Shown here: one piece after another, positions 11,835 through 21,582 of the stretch
Layout of the letters: the number at the start of each line of letters is the position of its first letter
How positions within the stretch are numbered: position 1 is the first letter of the stretch
Assembly (NCBI RefSeq): GCF_001954195.1
Contig: NZ_MBES01000020.1
Span: 1-42,256, forward strand
Source: Mycobacterium sp. IS-1264
GTDB lineage: Bacteria; Actinomycetota; Actinomycetes; Mycobacteriales; Mycobacteriaceae
DNA: 42,256 nt
Direction: 5' to 3'
The notes under the pieces: model-generated
What the model saw: only the letters and a program-made list of their open reading frames with translations
What the model was told of the DNA's origin: nothing
Database searches by the model: none
Position numbers and translations under genes: made by a program

Positions 11835-13538
11835 CTATTTCGGTATCTTGGCCGCCATTTCGTTGGCGATCAGCCTGGCCTGATTGATGGTTCCGGGTGC
11901 GCAGACGTTGATGTCGAGGACAACGTTGGACACGGCGTCGAGGACGTGCTGGCACACCACGGGGCTGCCGGCCAAACTGTGCTGCAGGGCGATATTGGGC
12001 GGATTTCCGCTGAGTTGGCGGAATGTCCACTCGGACGTATGGCCGTTGTTGACTTGAGTCACGGATTTCCCGGCGCAGTTTCGCCACTGGTCCACCTGAC
12101 CCGTCACAAAACCGTTTGCCTGGTCCGTGGAGGCGAATATCACGGCGCCTTGGACCACCGCATAGCCGGGGTTGCTGTTCGGCTTCTCCATCAACTGGGC
12201 CACCATCGCGGTGTATCCACTGCTCTTATAAACCCGGGTCTGGTAACCGATGAGCGGCCCGCGACACTGTTCGTCCGACAGGGTGTCCTCGGGGCCTGGG
12301 TCCTTCATATCCCTCGTCGTGCGGCTGACGACGATGCCCGTGGTGCCGACGACACCGTTGATTTGGTCGGGGCTGAGCAGGATCGAATCCAGTTGCGCGG
12401 CAGCGACCGTCGGGACCGCGGAGGTTGATGCGGTCACCGTGGTCGCGGTGACCGGACTGCTGGTGGTCGTGACTGGGCTGCCGGCCTGCCCGCCGTCGGT
12501 GTTGGCCAGTCCCAGCCAAATTCCGGTGGCGGCAACGGCGGCGACGACGGTTAGCACAGCGGCCAGGATCAGCCAGGGTCTGCGCCGCACCGGTGCGGGG
12601 TGCGGCAGTGGTGGCGGTGCCCATGGGATCGGTCCGCTGGGCGCCGGGGCGAACTGCTGGGTGTGCGCGAGCATGGTGACGGCACGCTCGCGGTCCGGAA
12701 CGCTGAGCGCTTGCTGGGCGGCGCGCGCCAGATCCCCGGCGCTGGAATAGCGGTGCATGGGATGTTTGGCCATTCCCCGGGCGATCACGTCGTCGAAGGC
12801 GGCCGGGATGCCCTGCCGTTGCTGGCTGGGCCGGGGGATGGGTTGCATGAGATGCGCACCCATCAGGGTGGTGAGGTTCTGGGTTCGATACGGCCGTGTG
12901 CCCGTGAGGCATTCGAACAGCACGCAGGCCAGCGCGTAGATGTCGGATCGGTAGGTGACGTCGTCGTCGCCGAAGCGCTCGGGTGCCATGTAGCTCCAGC
13001 TGCCCACCGCGGTTCCGGTTTGGGTGAGGTGATGCTGGTCGGTGGCCGCGGCCGCGATGCCGAAGTCGACCAGATAGGCGAAGTCGTCGCCGGTGATGAG
13101 GATGTTTTCGGGTTTGATGTCGCGGTGGACAACCCCGGCGCGGTGTGCGGCATCCAGCGCCGCCGCGACCTGGCTGACGATCGCTACCGCGCGGGGCGGC
13201 GATAGCGCCCCTTCGCGGCGAAGCACACCACCGAGGTCCGTGCCTTCGATGAAGCGCATGTCGATGAACAGCTGACCGTCGATTTCGCCGTAGTCGTGGA
13301 TGGGCACGATGTGGGGTTCTTGGAGGCGTCCGGCGGTATGGGCCTCGCGCTGCATGCGCCGTCGAAATACGTTGTCCGAGTTGAATTCCTGGGACATGAG
13401 TTTGAGCGCGACGGTGCGGTCTTTCGCGGTGTCGTGGGCTTCGTAGACTTCGCCCATTCCGCCGCGGCCCAGCAATCGCATGAGGCGGTAGGGCCCGAAC
13501 TGCGTGCCCACCCGCGAGGCCGGCACGGCGTCACTCAT
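11835..13538 (-). CDS. Transmembrane Ser/Thr protein kinase with PknH-like sensor domain
   Basis: A 567-residue receptor kinase. The kinase domain (about 17-275) has a complete active site: GRGGMGEVY glycine loop, Lys46 (VALKLM), His138-Arg139-Asp140 with Lys142 and Asn145, Asp158-Phe-Gly, and the activation loop ending in APE with several Thr (HLTQTGTAVGSWSYMAPE). A Pro-rich juxtamembrane segment leads to one helix (about 321-345). The external domain (about 375-567) carries four cysteines (EQCRG, RNCAG, VVCQH, NVCAP), as in the PknH-type sensor domain. The frame extends 61 codons upstream, but ATG 13538 is chosen because it sits at the conserved N-terminus (MSDAVPASRVGTQFGPYRL) and overlaps the preceding stop by 8 nt. 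M. tuberculosis has no kinase at this position. Ligand and substrates are unknown. Confidence 0.92.
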   Translation of the reverse strand: MSDAVPASRVGTQFGPYRLMRLLGRGGMGEVYEAHDTAKDRTVALKLMSQEFNSDNVFRRRMQREAHTAGRLQEPHIVPIHDYGEIDGQLFIDMRFIEGTDLGGVLRREGALSPPRAVAIVSQVAAALDAAHRAGVVHRDIKPENILITGDDFAYLVDFGIAAAATDQHHLTQTGTAVGSWSYMAPERFGDDDVTYRSDIYALACVLFECLTGTRPYRTQNLTTLMGAHLMQPIPRPSQQRQGIPAAFDDVIARGMAKHPMHRYSSAGDLARAAQQALSVPDRERAVTMLAHTQQFAPAPSGPIPWAPPPLPHPAPVRRRPWLILAAVLTVVAAVAATGIWLGLANTDGGQAGSPVTTTSSPVTATTVTASTSAVPTVAAAQLDSILLSPDQINGVVGTTGIVVSRTTRDMKDPGPEDTLSDEQCRGPLIGYQTRVYKSSGYTAMVAQLMEKPNSNPGYAVVQGAVIFASTDQANGFVTGQVDQWRNCAGKSVTQVNNGHTSEWTFRQLSGNPPNIALQHSLAGSPVVCQHVLDAVSNVVLDINVCAPGTINQARLIANEMAAKIPK

Positions 13539-13770
13539 CGGGGTGCATCGACTCGCGGATCTGCGCCAGCCGCTCGGCCGCGGCGCGCTGACGCTCGTCG
13601 TATTGCTCCTCGACGTCGCGGCCCTCTGGAGTTTCCGCGGCCAGTTCCGCGGCGCCCTGCGAGGTGCCGTAGCGCGTCTCGATCTTCTCGCGGACGTATT
13701 CGAAGGTCGGCACGCCCGCATCGTCGTACCCGGGGTCGGGCTCCGCGGGAGTCACTGGTTCGTCGGGCAT
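13531..13770 (-). CDS. Small acidic conserved protein (possible Rv1638A homologue)
   Basis: A 79-residue, highly charged protein with no membrane segment or signal peptide. The N-terminal third is Pro/Asp/Glu-rich (MPDEPVTPAEPDPGYDD), and the rest is probably helical (VEEQYDERQRAAAERLAQIR), possibly a short coiled coil. It overlaps the upstream DUF6653 gene by 19 nt and the kinase start by 8 nt (ATGAGTGA), so coupled translation is likely. Position and size suggest it may correspond to M. tuberculosis Rv1638A, which I could not verify. No function is recognised; being next to the kinase, it could be a substrate or partner, which is only inference. Confidence 0.7.
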   Translation of the reverse strand: MPDEPVTPAEPDPGYDDAGVPTFEYVREKIETRYGTSQGAAELAAETPEGRDVEEQYDERQRAAAERLAQIRESMHPDE

Positions 13771-14207
13771 GCCTCAGAGGTTACTTCGGCCGCGTGCTGG
13801 CGATCGAAATAGCGCACCATCTGCTCCCAGTACACCAGCGTCAGCGCCATCTGCACGGCGGTCGCGAGGGCGGCCGGGACCAGCCGGCGCCGGCGAGCCG
13901 AGATCAGGGCGCCGAGCGCGGCCGCGGAGGAGAGCGCGCTGACGACCATCGCCGCGTCGCGGGGCCGACGGCTGATCCACAGCTCCTCGCCCAGCATCGC
14001 CCTCGTCGACCAGGCGTGCTGGTGCGCGGGCTTGCCGAAGACGAACGGATTGACCGCCAGCCACACAGCCAGCACCACGGCGTGGCTCCAGCGCCGCGTC
14101 CACGCCGGCACCAGCGTCAACGGTGTCGTCGCCCAGCGCGTCCACGCACTCCACGGATTGCAGTGCCGCGCAAAGAGTGCGCGACGTGCGCGCTCGACCG
14201 CAGACAC
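13752..14207 (-). CDS. DUF6653-like membrane protein
   Basis: A 151-residue protein with three to four hydrophobic segments (around 44-58, 88-105 and 112-125). It contains an N-terminal FARHCNPWSAWTRW motif and an internal KPAHQHAWSTRAMLGEELW segment, resembling the DUF6653 family of uncharacterised membrane proteins. It starts 6 nt after the esterase stop and overlaps the next gene by 19 nt, placing it in the middle of the minus-strand run 15689-10661. No function is known; membrane location is the only thing the sequence supports. Confidence 0.7.
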   Translation of the reverse strand: MSAVERARRALFARHCNPWSAWTRWATTPLTLVPAWTRRWSHAVVLAVWLAVNPFVFGKPAHQHAWSTRAMLGEELWISRRPRDAAMVVSALSSAAALGALISARRRRLVPAALATAVQMALTLVYWEQMVRYFDRQHAAEVTSEACPTNQ

Positions 14208-14213
14208 CGGCCG

Positions 14214-15689
14214 CTACTTCATTGCGGTGGCGGGACGCTCGACGGGGACCACCGGGCCGGTATGGACGGAGGGCGGGGTGGTGCCGGGCAACGCAATCCG
14301 CGGGACGTCGGGGGTGCCCAGCTGGCCGGCCAACCACGGCAGTGCGGACGCGAAGACCCGGTCCGCGAACGGCCAGTCGTGCTTGCCCGGCTGGGGCAGG
14401 ACGGCACAGTCGATGCCGTGGTCACGGCCGAGCGCGCACAGCGAATACGCGGCCGCCGTCTGGTTGCTCGGGTTGGCGGCGGCATCGCGGCCGGCCAGAC
14501 GTATCGAGCCGGCATCCGCCATCGCGAAGTTGCGCCGCGGCGCCGGCGGAGCGTCCGAGGAGACCGCGAACCATCCGGCCACGTCCGTGTAGTGGCCGTG
14601 CCGGGTGATCACGGTGGTCGGGTCGAACGCCGCCCATGCGGTCGCGTTTCCGCCGAACAGCCGGGCGATGGTCTGCGCCTTGGTCCCCGCATTCGGGAAG
14701 AAGTCACCCGCGACATCGACGAAGGCGCTGAACATCTCGGGGTGCATGACGGTCAGATCCACGGCGCAGGTTCCGCCCATGGACCAGCCCACGATGCCCC
14801 AGTTGGACCGCGCGGGGCTGACGCCGAAGTTCGAGACCATGTACGGCACAACGTCTTTGGTCAGATGATCGGCCGCATTACCACGAACCCCGTTGACGCA
14901 TTCGGTGTCGTTGTTGAAGGCGCCTCCGGAGTCCACGAACACCAGCACCGGGGCCTTGCCGTGATGGGTGGCCGCGAAGTCGTCGATCGTCTTGATCGCG
15001 TTGCCGGCGCGCGTCCAGTCCGCGGGCGTGTTGAACTGCCCTCCGATCATCATGACGGTCGGCAGCTGCGGCGGGGGGTTACTGGTGAACCACTCGGGCG
15101 GCAGATAGACGAGTTCCCCGCGGTGCTTGAAATGTGAGGCGTCGGACGGGATCACGACCGGGACCACGCTCCCGTGCGCGGGCCGGTTTCCCTTGCTCGC
15201 CATCGCCGCGACCGTGGCCTTGTCGGTTTGATCGGGCAGCGGGCCGGAGGTGAGCTGGCTCCACGCGGACTGCACGGTGGGGAAGTAGCCGACCCACAGG
15301 TTGAGCACCAGCGCCGCGCTGAGCAGGCACAGGGGCACGGCCACAAATGCTGCGCCGCGCCGCCAGTAGTGCGCAGTGCGCCAGCCCAGGATCAGCACCG
15401 CTGCGGCCGTGCCCGTCAACGCGATCCAGAGCCACAGCGCCGCGGGCGCGGGTTCGTCGGAGAGGCCCCGGTCGACGATGTACCAGTGCGTCGCGTAGGC
15501 CGTGACGCCGCCGGCCAAGCCGACCGCCGGCAGCCACACCGTTCGCCAGCGCCGCGAGCGCCAGCCGATGGCCAACGCCAGCACGACTCCCGCGGTCAGC
15601 TGGATCGTCAGGGGAAGCCAGCCATGCATCAGCGAGGTGTGGCTGGTTGCGAGCAACTGCGCCATGGCATGGGGCGTCGACGCGGTCAC
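14214..15689 (-). CDS. Membrane-anchored esterase, alpha/beta hydrolase (Rv1639c homologue)
   Basis: A 491-residue protein with four N-terminal membrane helices (about 20-42, 52-72, 84-102, 112-136) and a C-terminal esterase-D/antigen 85-like alpha/beta hydrolase domain, probably outside the membrane. The nucleophile elbow is GWSMGG with Ser303, and the catalytic His is likely His437 in PGKHDWPF; the acid is not certain. Length and position match Rv1639c. Family knowledge suggests an acyl or mycoloyl ester substrate at the cell envelope, but this is unproven. The start is GTG 15689; ATG 15665 is an alternative. It is the first gene of a closely spaced run of five. A TATGTT hexamer inside the inverted repeat GAACAT-N9-ATGTTC, in the 84-bp spacer upstream, is a possible promoter. 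Confidence 0.85.
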   Translation of the reverse strand: MTASTPHAMAQLLATSHTSLMHGWLPLTIQLTAGVVLALAIGWRSRRWRTVWLPAVGLAGGVTAYATHWYIVDRGLSDEPAPAALWLWIALTGTAAAVLILGWRTAHYWRRGAAFVAVPLCLLSAALVLNLWVGYFPTVQSAWSQLTSGPLPDQTDKATVAAMASKGNRPAHGSVVPVVIPSDASHFKHRGELVYLPPEWFTSNPPPQLPTVMMIGGQFNTPADWTRAGNAIKTIDDFAATHHGKAPVLVFVDSGGAFNNDTECVNGVRGNAADHLTKDVVPYMVSNFGVSPARSNWGIVGWSMGGTCAVDLTVMHPEMFSAFVDVAGDFFPNAGTKAQTIARLFGGNATAWAAFDPTTVITRHGHYTDVAGWFAVSSDAPPAPRRNFAMADAGSIRLAGRDAAANPSNQTAAAYSLCALGRDHGIDCAVLPQPGKHDWPFADRVFASALPWLAGQLGTPDVPRIALPGTTPPSVHTGPVVPVERPATAMK

Positions 15690-15767
15690 GGATCCATTGT
15701 GAGGGATCGTTAACCTCCCCGGAACATATTCACCGAATGTTCGCCGTGCGCACGCCGGGTGTCGGCG

Positions 15768-15783
15768 GCCCCACTAGTGGGGC
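15768..15783. repeat. Perfect palindrome at the lysX stop
   Basis: GCCCCACTAGTGGGGC is a perfect 16-bp palindrome spanning the lysX stop codon. As RNA it could fold as a short stem with a CUAG loop, but no U-run follows on the lysX strand, so a terminator role is uncertain. Confidence 0.5.
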
Positions 15784-18700
15784 TTGGCCAGCGGAAATGG
15801 CAGGGTCTCGCGAATACTGCGGCCGGTTATGAGCATCACGAGGCGATCGATCCCCATCCCGAGCCCGCCGGTCGGCGGCATCGCGTATTCCATCGCTTGC
15901 AGGAAGTCCTCGTCGAGCTCCATCGCCTCGGGGTCGCCGCCGGCGGCCAACAGTGACTGCTCGTGCAGGCGGCGCCGCTGTTCCACCGGATCGGTGAGCT
16001 CGCTGTAGGCGGTGCCCAGCTCGACACCCCACGCCACCAGGTCCCACCGCTCGGCGACGCCGCGCCGACTGCGGTGCGGGCGGGTCAGCGGCGACACGGA
16101 CGTCGGAAAGTCGATGTAGAACGTCGGTCGCTCGGTCCGGTCCTCGACGAGGTGCTCGTAGAGCTCCAGCACCACCGCGCCGGCGTCCCACTGCGCCCGG
16201 TAGGGAATGTGCGCGGCATCGGCCAGCTTGCGCAGCGCGCTCAGCGAGGTGTCGGGGTCGACGCGTTCGCCCAGGGCTTCGGACACCGCGTCGTGGACGG
16301 TTTTCACCGGCCACACGCCCGAAATGTCGACGGGCTCAACGTCGGCCGCGTCGGGCCCGGGGTCCGTGCGGGGCCGCAACACGGTCTGCTCGCCGTTGGC
16401 GGCCTGGGCCGCGTTCTGGATGAGTTCGCGGCATCCGTCGATCCACGTCAGGTAGTCGGCGTGCGCCTGGTAGGCCTCCAGCAGGGTGAACTCGGGGTTG
16501 TGGCTGAAGTCCACCCCCTCATTGCGGAAGGCCCGGCCCAGTTCGAACACTCGCTCCACGCCGCCGACGCACAACCGCTTCAGGTAGAGCTCCGGCGCGA
16601 TGCGCAAGAACAGGTCCATGTCGTAGGTGTTGATGTGCGTGACGAACGGCCGGGCCGTGGCTCCGCCGTGGATCTGCTGCAGGATTGGGGTTTCGACTTC
16701 GATGAACCCCTTGGCGAACAGCGTCTCCCGGACCGAACGCAGCACGCTGCTCCGGGCGGTGATCAGGCCACGCGATTCGGTATTGACGGCCAGGTCGACG
16801 TAGCGGGTCCGCACCCGCGCCTCGGGGTCGGTCAGCCCCTTCCATTTGTTCGGCAACGGCCGCAGGCACTTACCGATCATCCGCCAGTCGCGCACGATCA
16901 GCGAGCGCGTCCCGTTCTTCGAGAACCCCATGTGGCCGGCCATCTCGACCAGGTCGCCCAGATCGATGGCCGCGTGGAAATCCGCGGTGCGGCCGCACTC
17001 CAGACGTGAATTGTCCAGCAGCACTTGCATTTCGCCCGACCAGTCACGCAACTGGGCGAACAGGACACCGCCGAAATCGCGGATCCGCAATATCCGGCCG
17101 GACACCGAGACGGCGTCCTGGTCGTTGGCGTCCAGCGCCTGCGCGACGGTGTGAGTTGGTGGGGAGCCGACAGGGTAGGCGTCAATGCCGGTGCGGCGCA
17201 GCGTCTTCAGCTTGGTCAGGCGCACCCGCACCTGCTCGGGCAGGCGGGACCTGAACTCGTCCTCGTCTTCGTCGATGCCCTCGTCGCTCCTGAGCCCGCT
17301 GACATCCGGAGCCGACCCGTCGTGGTGCAGGAGCCCCGATTCCGCCAGCCGGGCGGGTACCGCGGGGTGGTGTCCGGTGTGCAGCTTGTCGCGCCGCCGG
17401 AACGGCAGCACCAGGAAACCCTCGGCGATCACCGACGCGACGCCCACCCGTGGGATCAACCGGGCGTCTTCGTAACAGGCATAGCGGGGCACCCATTCGG
17501 GTTGGTACTTCATGTTCGAGCGGTACAGGGTCTCCAGTTGCCACCAGCGCGAGAAGAAGATCAACAGCCCGCGCCACAACCGGGCAATCGGACCGGCACC
17601 GAGTTGGGCACCTTGCTCGAACGCCGACCGGAACATCGCAAAGTTCAGCGAAATGCGGGAGATACCAAGGGTTTCAGCGTTGAGGGCCAGATCGCTGACC
17701 ATCAGCTCGATGGTGCCGTTGGGGGACTGCGGGGAACGGCGCATCAAATCGAGGGAGGCGCCCGTGGTTCCCCAGGGGACCAGCGACAGCATGGCGACCA
17801 CGTGGCCATGGGGGTCGAGAGCCTCGACCAGAAGGCAGTCCCCGTCGGCCGGATCACCCAGCCGGCCCAGCGCCATGGAAAAGCCTCGCTCGGTTTGGGT
17901 GTCGCGCCAGGAGTCCGCGCGCGAGATGGTCTCGGCCATCTCCTCGGGGGAGATGTCGCGATGCCGCCGGATGCGCAGCGTCAGCCCGGCCCTGCGTGCG
18001 CGCGTCACGGCCTGCCGGACGCCGCGCATCTCCGGGCCGGACAGTTTGAATTCGGCGGTCCGCAGAATCGCCTCGTCGCCGAGCTCGAGCGCGTTGAGGC
18101 CGGCCTCCCGATACACCTGCGCGCCTTGCGAACTGGCGCCCATGACGCCGGGAGCCCAGCCGTAGGTCTGGCACAGACCCAGCCACGCATCCACGGCCTG
18201 CCGCCAGGCGCGCGGATCCCCCACCGGGTCGCCGCTGGCAAGGCAGACGCCGATTTCGACGCGATAGGTGATGGCAGCGCGGCCGCTGTGCGCGAACACC
18301 ACCGACTTGTCCCGACGGGTCGCGAAGTAACCCAGGGAGTCGTTCTTGCCCCACAGCTCCAGCAGGCCGCGGATGGCCGACTCGTCCTCACCGGTCAGCG
18401 CGTTGTCGGCGCGCTGGGACTGGAATAGCACGATCGTCGCGGCGATCAACGCGAGCGCGCCGAACAACCCGAAGATCGCGTTCATCAGCACGTGCGGCCT
18501 GCCGGTGAACAGGGTGGGGTCCGCGAGCGCGAAGCCGACCACCCGGTTGGCCACGTAGGGCAGGCGGTCTTGCCGCGCAAGCGATCCGGGGAACAGCTCG
18601 ACGAGACCCCAGGACAGCAGGATGCCGATGACGTCGCCTACGACCAATACCGCGGCCGCCTTGAACAGCGCGGCCTTGCGGACCTTGGCCCAGAACTCCC

Positions 18701-19121
18701 GATAGCCCAAAACCAGCAGGACGACCGCGACGACGTGCACGGCGAACCCGAGGTTCTCGCCGAAGGTTTCGGCGGCGGTGTTGTCGCCCGCGGCGATGTC
18801 GGCGGCATTCCAGAACGCGGCGAGGATCATCTGGCCGAGCAGCAGCAGCCAGGCGATGCGTTTGCGCGCGGTCAGGGCCGCCGCCAGCAACGCCAGCACG
18901 AACGACCACGCGAGGCTGGTGTCCGGGAAGTTGAACAGGTAGTCGTTGATGAATTCGCGCGGGACCTTGATCAGCCAGCGGAACAGTGGCGACACGCTGC
19001 CCACCAATGACAGGGTGGCGATGACGCCAACGGTCCAGCCAGCCGCCGCCGGTACCCAGTGATACCGGGAGCGCGACCGGCTGCCCGACCGAGGCCCCGA
19101 GCCAGCAGAAGCGAGTGTCAC
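15774..19121 (-). CDS. lysX: Bifunctional lysylphosphatidylglycerol synthetase / lysyl-tRNA synthetase LysX
   Basis: This fusion makes Lys-tRNA and transfers the lysine to phosphatidylglycerol, lowering membrane charge and protecting against cationic peptides. Order in the 1115-residue form: a polytopic membrane region (about 30-235), an MprF-type aminoacyl transferase domain (about 250-590, with [16 protein letters not shown] and [14 protein letters not shown]), an OB-fold anticodon-binding domain (about 660-750) and a class II synthetase core. The core has motif 2 [14 protein letters not shown] and motif 3 [17 protein letters not shown]. The frame stays open to 19334 (1186 residues), and the M. 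tuberculosis annotation uses a similarly long N-terminus. I chose GTG 19121 because a TATCCT -10 lies 8 nt upstream and the extra stretch is poorly conserved by my recollection of Rv1640c. Confidence 0.93.
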   Translation of the reverse strand: MTLASAGSGPRSGSRSRSRYHWVPAAAGWTVGVIATLSLVGSVSPLFRWLIKVPREFINDYLFNFPDTSLAWSFVLALLAAALTARKRIAWLLLLGQMILAAFWNAADIAAGDNTAAETFGENLGFAVHVVAVVLLVLGYREFWAKVRKAALFKAAAVLVVGDVIGILLSWGLVELFPGSLARQDRLPYVANRVVGFALADPTLFTGRPHVLMNAIFGLFGALALIAATIVLFQSQRADNALTGEDESAIRGLLELWGKNDSLGYFATRRDKSVVFAHSGRAAITYRVEIGVCLASGDPVGDPRAWRQAVDAWLGLCQTYGWAPGVMGASSQGAQVYREAGLNALELGDEAILRTAEFKLSGPEMRGVRQAVTRARRAGLTLRIRRHRDISPEEMAETISRADSWRDTQTERGFSMALGRLGDPADGDCLLVEALDPHGHVVAMLSLVPWGTTGASLDLMRRSPQSPNGTIELMVSDLALNAETLGISRISLNFAMFRSAFEQGAQLGAGPIARLWRGLLIFFSRWWQLETLYRSNMKYQPEWVPRYACYEDARLIPRVGVASVIAEGFLVLPFRRRDKLHTGHHPAVPARLAESGLLHHDGSAPDVSGLRSDEGIDEDEDEFRSRLPEQVRVRLTKLKTLRRTGIDAYPVGSPPTHTVAQALDANDQDAVSVSGRILRIRDFGGVLFAQLRDWSGEMQVLLDNSRLECGRTADFHAAIDLGDLVEMAGHMGFSKNGTRSLIVRDWRMIGKCLRPLPNKWKGLTDPEARVRTRYVDLAVNTESRGLITARSSVLRSVRETLFAKGFIEVETPILQQIHGGATARPFVTHINTYDMDLFLRIAPELYLKRLCVGGVERVFELGRAFRNEGVDFSHNPEFTLLEAYQAHADYLTWIDGCRELIQNAAQAANGEQTVLRPRTDPGPDAADVEPVDISGVWPVKTVHDAVSEALGERVDPDTSLSALRKLADAAHIPYRAQWDAGAVVLELYEHLVEDRTERPTFYIDFPTSVSPLTRPHRSRRGVAERWDLVAWGVELGTAYSELTDPVEQRRRLHEQSLLAAGGDPEAMELDEDFLQAMEYAMPPTGGLGMGIDRLVMLITGRSIRETLPFPLAKPH

Positions 19122-19373
19122 AGACCGCGAGGATATGCCCTTAACCCGTGAAATGCCGCGCGATGCGAAAGAGGATGCGAAAGAGTTTGTCGGCCGCGTT
19201 GCCGGACTCGCGAGTGCTGGCAGGCGGCGCTTGGCTGCTAGACTGTCCGTCGCGACCATCCCGGCGAAAGCCAGGACAGTTAAGTGGAGTCCCACTCCCA
19301 CCGCTAGCCACGAGAAGCTTTGCGTCTCGGTCACGGCGACACGGTCCGGTCACGGGCATTGCATAATGCCTGC
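19122..19373. promoter_or_regulatory. Divergent promoter region of lysX and infC
   Basis: First part of the only gene-free stretch over 300 bases. On the minus strand TATCCT (19135-19130) is a good -10 eight bases before the lysX GTG. On the plus strand GCATAAT gives a -10 CATAAT (19362-19367) for infC, with start near 19374 and no clear -35. The stretch also encodes the optional LysX N-terminal extension. Plus-strand ORFs here have no Shine-Dalgarno and look non-coding. Confidence 0.45.
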
Positions 19374-19390
19374 TCCGCGCGTGGCGCGGG

Positions 19391-19414
19391 CGGCTTGACC
19401 CAAGGTTCAAGCCG
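19391..19414 (+). promoter_or_regulatory. infC leader hairpin 1
   Basis: CGGCTTGA (19391-19398) and TCAAGCCG (19407-19414) form a perfect 8-bp stem around an 8-nt loop. The loop bases CCCAA (19399-19403) are complementary to TTGGG (19428-19432) at the 5' edge of the terminator hairpin, so the two structures could compete or form a pseudoknot. Confidence 0.7.
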
Positions 19415-19430
19415 CGATCGGTCGGCATTG

Positions 19431-19455
19431 GGCCCTGCTTGTGCAGGGCCTTTTT
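19431..19455 (+). terminator. Intrinsic terminator/attenuator in the infC leader
   Basis: GGCCCTGC (19431-19438), loop TTGT, GCAGGGCC (19443-19450), then TTTTT (19451-19455): a perfect 8-bp GC-rich stem followed by five U, the textbook intrinsic terminator. It lies 91 bp upstream of the infC start and points toward it, so attenuation of the infC-rpmI-rplT operon is more likely than termination of another gene, because the upstream gene lysX is divergent. Confidence 0.85.
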
Positions 19456-19533
19456 GCTGGTGGTGTGGTGTTTCCACCGCTGACTTCGGACGGGCCCAGG
19501 CACTGGTCGTGATTGGAAGACCAGAAGCCCAAC

Positions 19534-19545
19534 AAGGGAGGCCCC

Positions 19546-19548
<3 letters not shown>
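19534..19548 (+). promoter_or_regulatory. infC ribosome-binding site with AUC start codon
   Basis: AAGGGAGG (19534-19541) is followed after 4 nt by ATC AGC ACT GAG ACC, which encodes the conserved N-terminus of mycobacterial IF3 (start, S, T, E, T, R, V, N). No ATG, GTG or TTG occurs at that point. The in-frame TTG at 19513 would place the Shine-Dalgarno inside the gene. Confidence 0.85.
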
Positions 19549-20142
<594 letters not shown>

Positions 20143-20165
20143 AACCAACTAAGACCAGAGGAAAT

Positions 20166-20360
20166 ATGCCCAAGGCCAAGACCCACAGCGGGGCTTCGAA
20201 GCGGTTCCGGCGCACCGGGACCGGAAAGATCGTCCGGCAGAAAGCCAATCGCCGGCATCTGCTCGAGCACAAGCCCACCAAGCGGACCCGGCGGCTGGAC
20301 GGCCGCACCACGGTTTCAGCCAACGACACTAAGCGCATCAACGCCTTGTTGAACGGCTGA
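20166..20360 (+). CDS. rpmI: 50S ribosomal protein L35
   Basis: A 64-residue, strongly basic ribosomal protein of standard bL35 length. The conserved start [20 protein letters not shown], the central [16 protein letters not shown] and the C-terminus are all present. It is a structural component of the large subunit. It lies 23 bp after infC, with Shine-Dalgarno GAGGAA just before the ATG, in the usual infC-rpmI-rplT order. Confidence 0.98.
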   Translation: MPKAKTHSGASKRFRRTGTGKIVRQKANRRHLLEHKPTKRTRRLDGRTTVSANDTKRINALLNG

Positions 20361-20398
20361 CCCTGACCATTTACGTCTGAACGAGAGTAGGAATATCC

Positions 20399-20788
20399 AT
20401 GGCACGCGTGAAGCGGGCGGTCAATGCCCACAAGAAGAGGCGCAGCGTTCTGAAGGCCTCGAAGGGCTATCGCGGCCAGCGATCCCGGCTCTACCGCAAG
20501 GCCAAAGAGCAGCAGCTGCATTCGCTGAACTACGCCTACCGCGACCGTCGCGCGCGCAAGGGCGAATTCCGCAAATTGTGGATCTCGCGGATCAACGCCG
20601 CCGCGCGCGCCAACGACATCACCTACAACCGGCTGATCCAGGGTCTCAAGGCCGCGGGTGTCGAAGTGGACCGCAAGAACCTCGCCGATATCGCGATCGC
20701 CGACCCGGCGGCGTTCACCGCGCTCGTCGACGTCGCCCGGGCGGCATTGCCCGAGGACGTCAACGCCCCCTCGGGAGAGGCTGCCTAA
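20399..20788 (+). CDS. rplT: 50S ribosomal protein L20
   Basis: A 129-residue ribosomal protein that binds 23S rRNA early in 50S assembly. It has the typical long basic N-terminal extension ([20 protein letters not shown], then [16 protein letters not shown]) and the conserved globular part ([37 protein letters not shown]). It lies 38 bp after rpmI with GAGAGTAGGA upstream. In several bacteria L20 represses its own operon through leader or mRNA structures; whether it acts on the leader seen here is unknown. Confidence 0.98.
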   Translation: MARVKRAVNAHKKRRSVLKASKGYRGQRSRLYRKAKEQQLHSLNYAYRDRRARKGEFRKLWISRINAAARANDITYNRLIQGLKAAGVEVDRKNLADIAIADPAAFTALVDVARAALPEDVNAPSGEAA

Positions 20789-20793
20789 CTTCG

Positions 20794-21570
20794 GTGTTGA
20801 CCGAACGCTCGGCCAGGGTGGCGGCGGCGGTCAAACTGCATCGGCACGTCACGCGCCGGCGCTCGGGACGGTTCCTCGCCGAGGGCCCCAACCTGGTCGA
20901 GGCCGCGTCGGCGCGCGGCCTGGTCCGGGACGTCTTTGTCACCGAGTCGGCGGCGCGGCGCCATGAGGCGCTGCTCGCCAAGCAACAGGCGCCCGTCCAC
21001 CTGGTGACCGAACGTGCCGCAAAAGCCTTGTCCGACACCGTTACTCCCGCGGGGGTGGTGGCGGTGTGCGACGTCCCGGCCATCGGGCTCGAGGACGTGC
21101 TGGCCGACGCGCCCCGGCTGGTCGCCGTCGCCGTCGAGATCGGCGAGCCGGGCAATGCGGGCACGGTCATCCGCATCGCCGACGCCATGGGCGTCGCGGC
21201 CGTGATCCTGGGCGGGCACAGCGTCGACCCCTACAACGGCAAGTGCTTGCGCGCGTCCGCCGGCAGCATTTTCTCGATTCCGGTCGTCGCCGAGCCCGAC
21301 GTCCATGCCGTCCTCACCGCGCTGCGCGCGGCGGGGCTGCAGCTGCTGGCCGCCACGGTCGACGGCGAGACCCGCCTCGACGAGGCCGGGGAACTGCTCA
21401 GCAGTCCGACGGCCTGGCTGTTCGGGCCCGAATCACACGGCTTGCCAACCGAAATCGCCGGCCGGGCGGATCGCCGCGTGCGCATCCCGATGTCCGGTGG
21501 CGCGGAGAGCCTGAATGTGGCCGCGGCCGCGGCGATCTGTCTCTACCAGAGCGCGCGGGCCCTGGCGTAG
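20794..21570 (+). CDS. tsnR: SpoU/TrmH-family RNA 2'-O-methyltransferase (TsnR)
   Basis: A 258-residue SPOUT methyltransferase using S-adenosylmethionine to methylate a ribose 2'-OH, probably in 23S rRNA. The N-terminal substrate-binding domain is followed by the three SpoU motifs: motif 1 EPGNAGTVIRIADAMG, motif 2 WLFGPESHGLP, motif 3 IPMSGGAESLNVAAAAAICLY, which form the trefoil-knot cofactor site. The frame is open far upstream inside rplT; GTG 20794 (VLTERSARVAAAV) gives the length of M. tuberculosis TsnR (260) and follows the rplT stop by 5 bp, with GGGAGAGG at 20773-20780 as a somewhat distant ribosome-binding site. The exact rRNA target, and whether it gives thiostrepton resistance, are not shown by the sequence. 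Confidence 0.92.
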   Translation: MLTERSARVAAAVKLHRHVTRRRSGRFLAEGPNLVEAASARGLVRDVFVTESAARRHEALLAKQQAPVHLVTERAAKALSDTVTPAGVVAVCDVPAIGLEDVLADAPRLVAVAVEIGEPGNAGTVIRIADAMGVAAVILGGHSVDPYNGKCLRASAGSIFSIPVVAEPDVHAVLTALRAAGLQLLAATVDGETRLDEAGELLSSPTAWLFGPESHGLPTEIAGRADRRVRIPMSGGAESLNVAAAAAICLYQSARALA

Positions 21571-21582
21571 GTCCAGCCCGCA

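Noticed and set aside
15174..15713. Plus-strand frame opposite the esterase gene
   Set aside because: Antisense to conserved membrane segments, with no recognisable domain.
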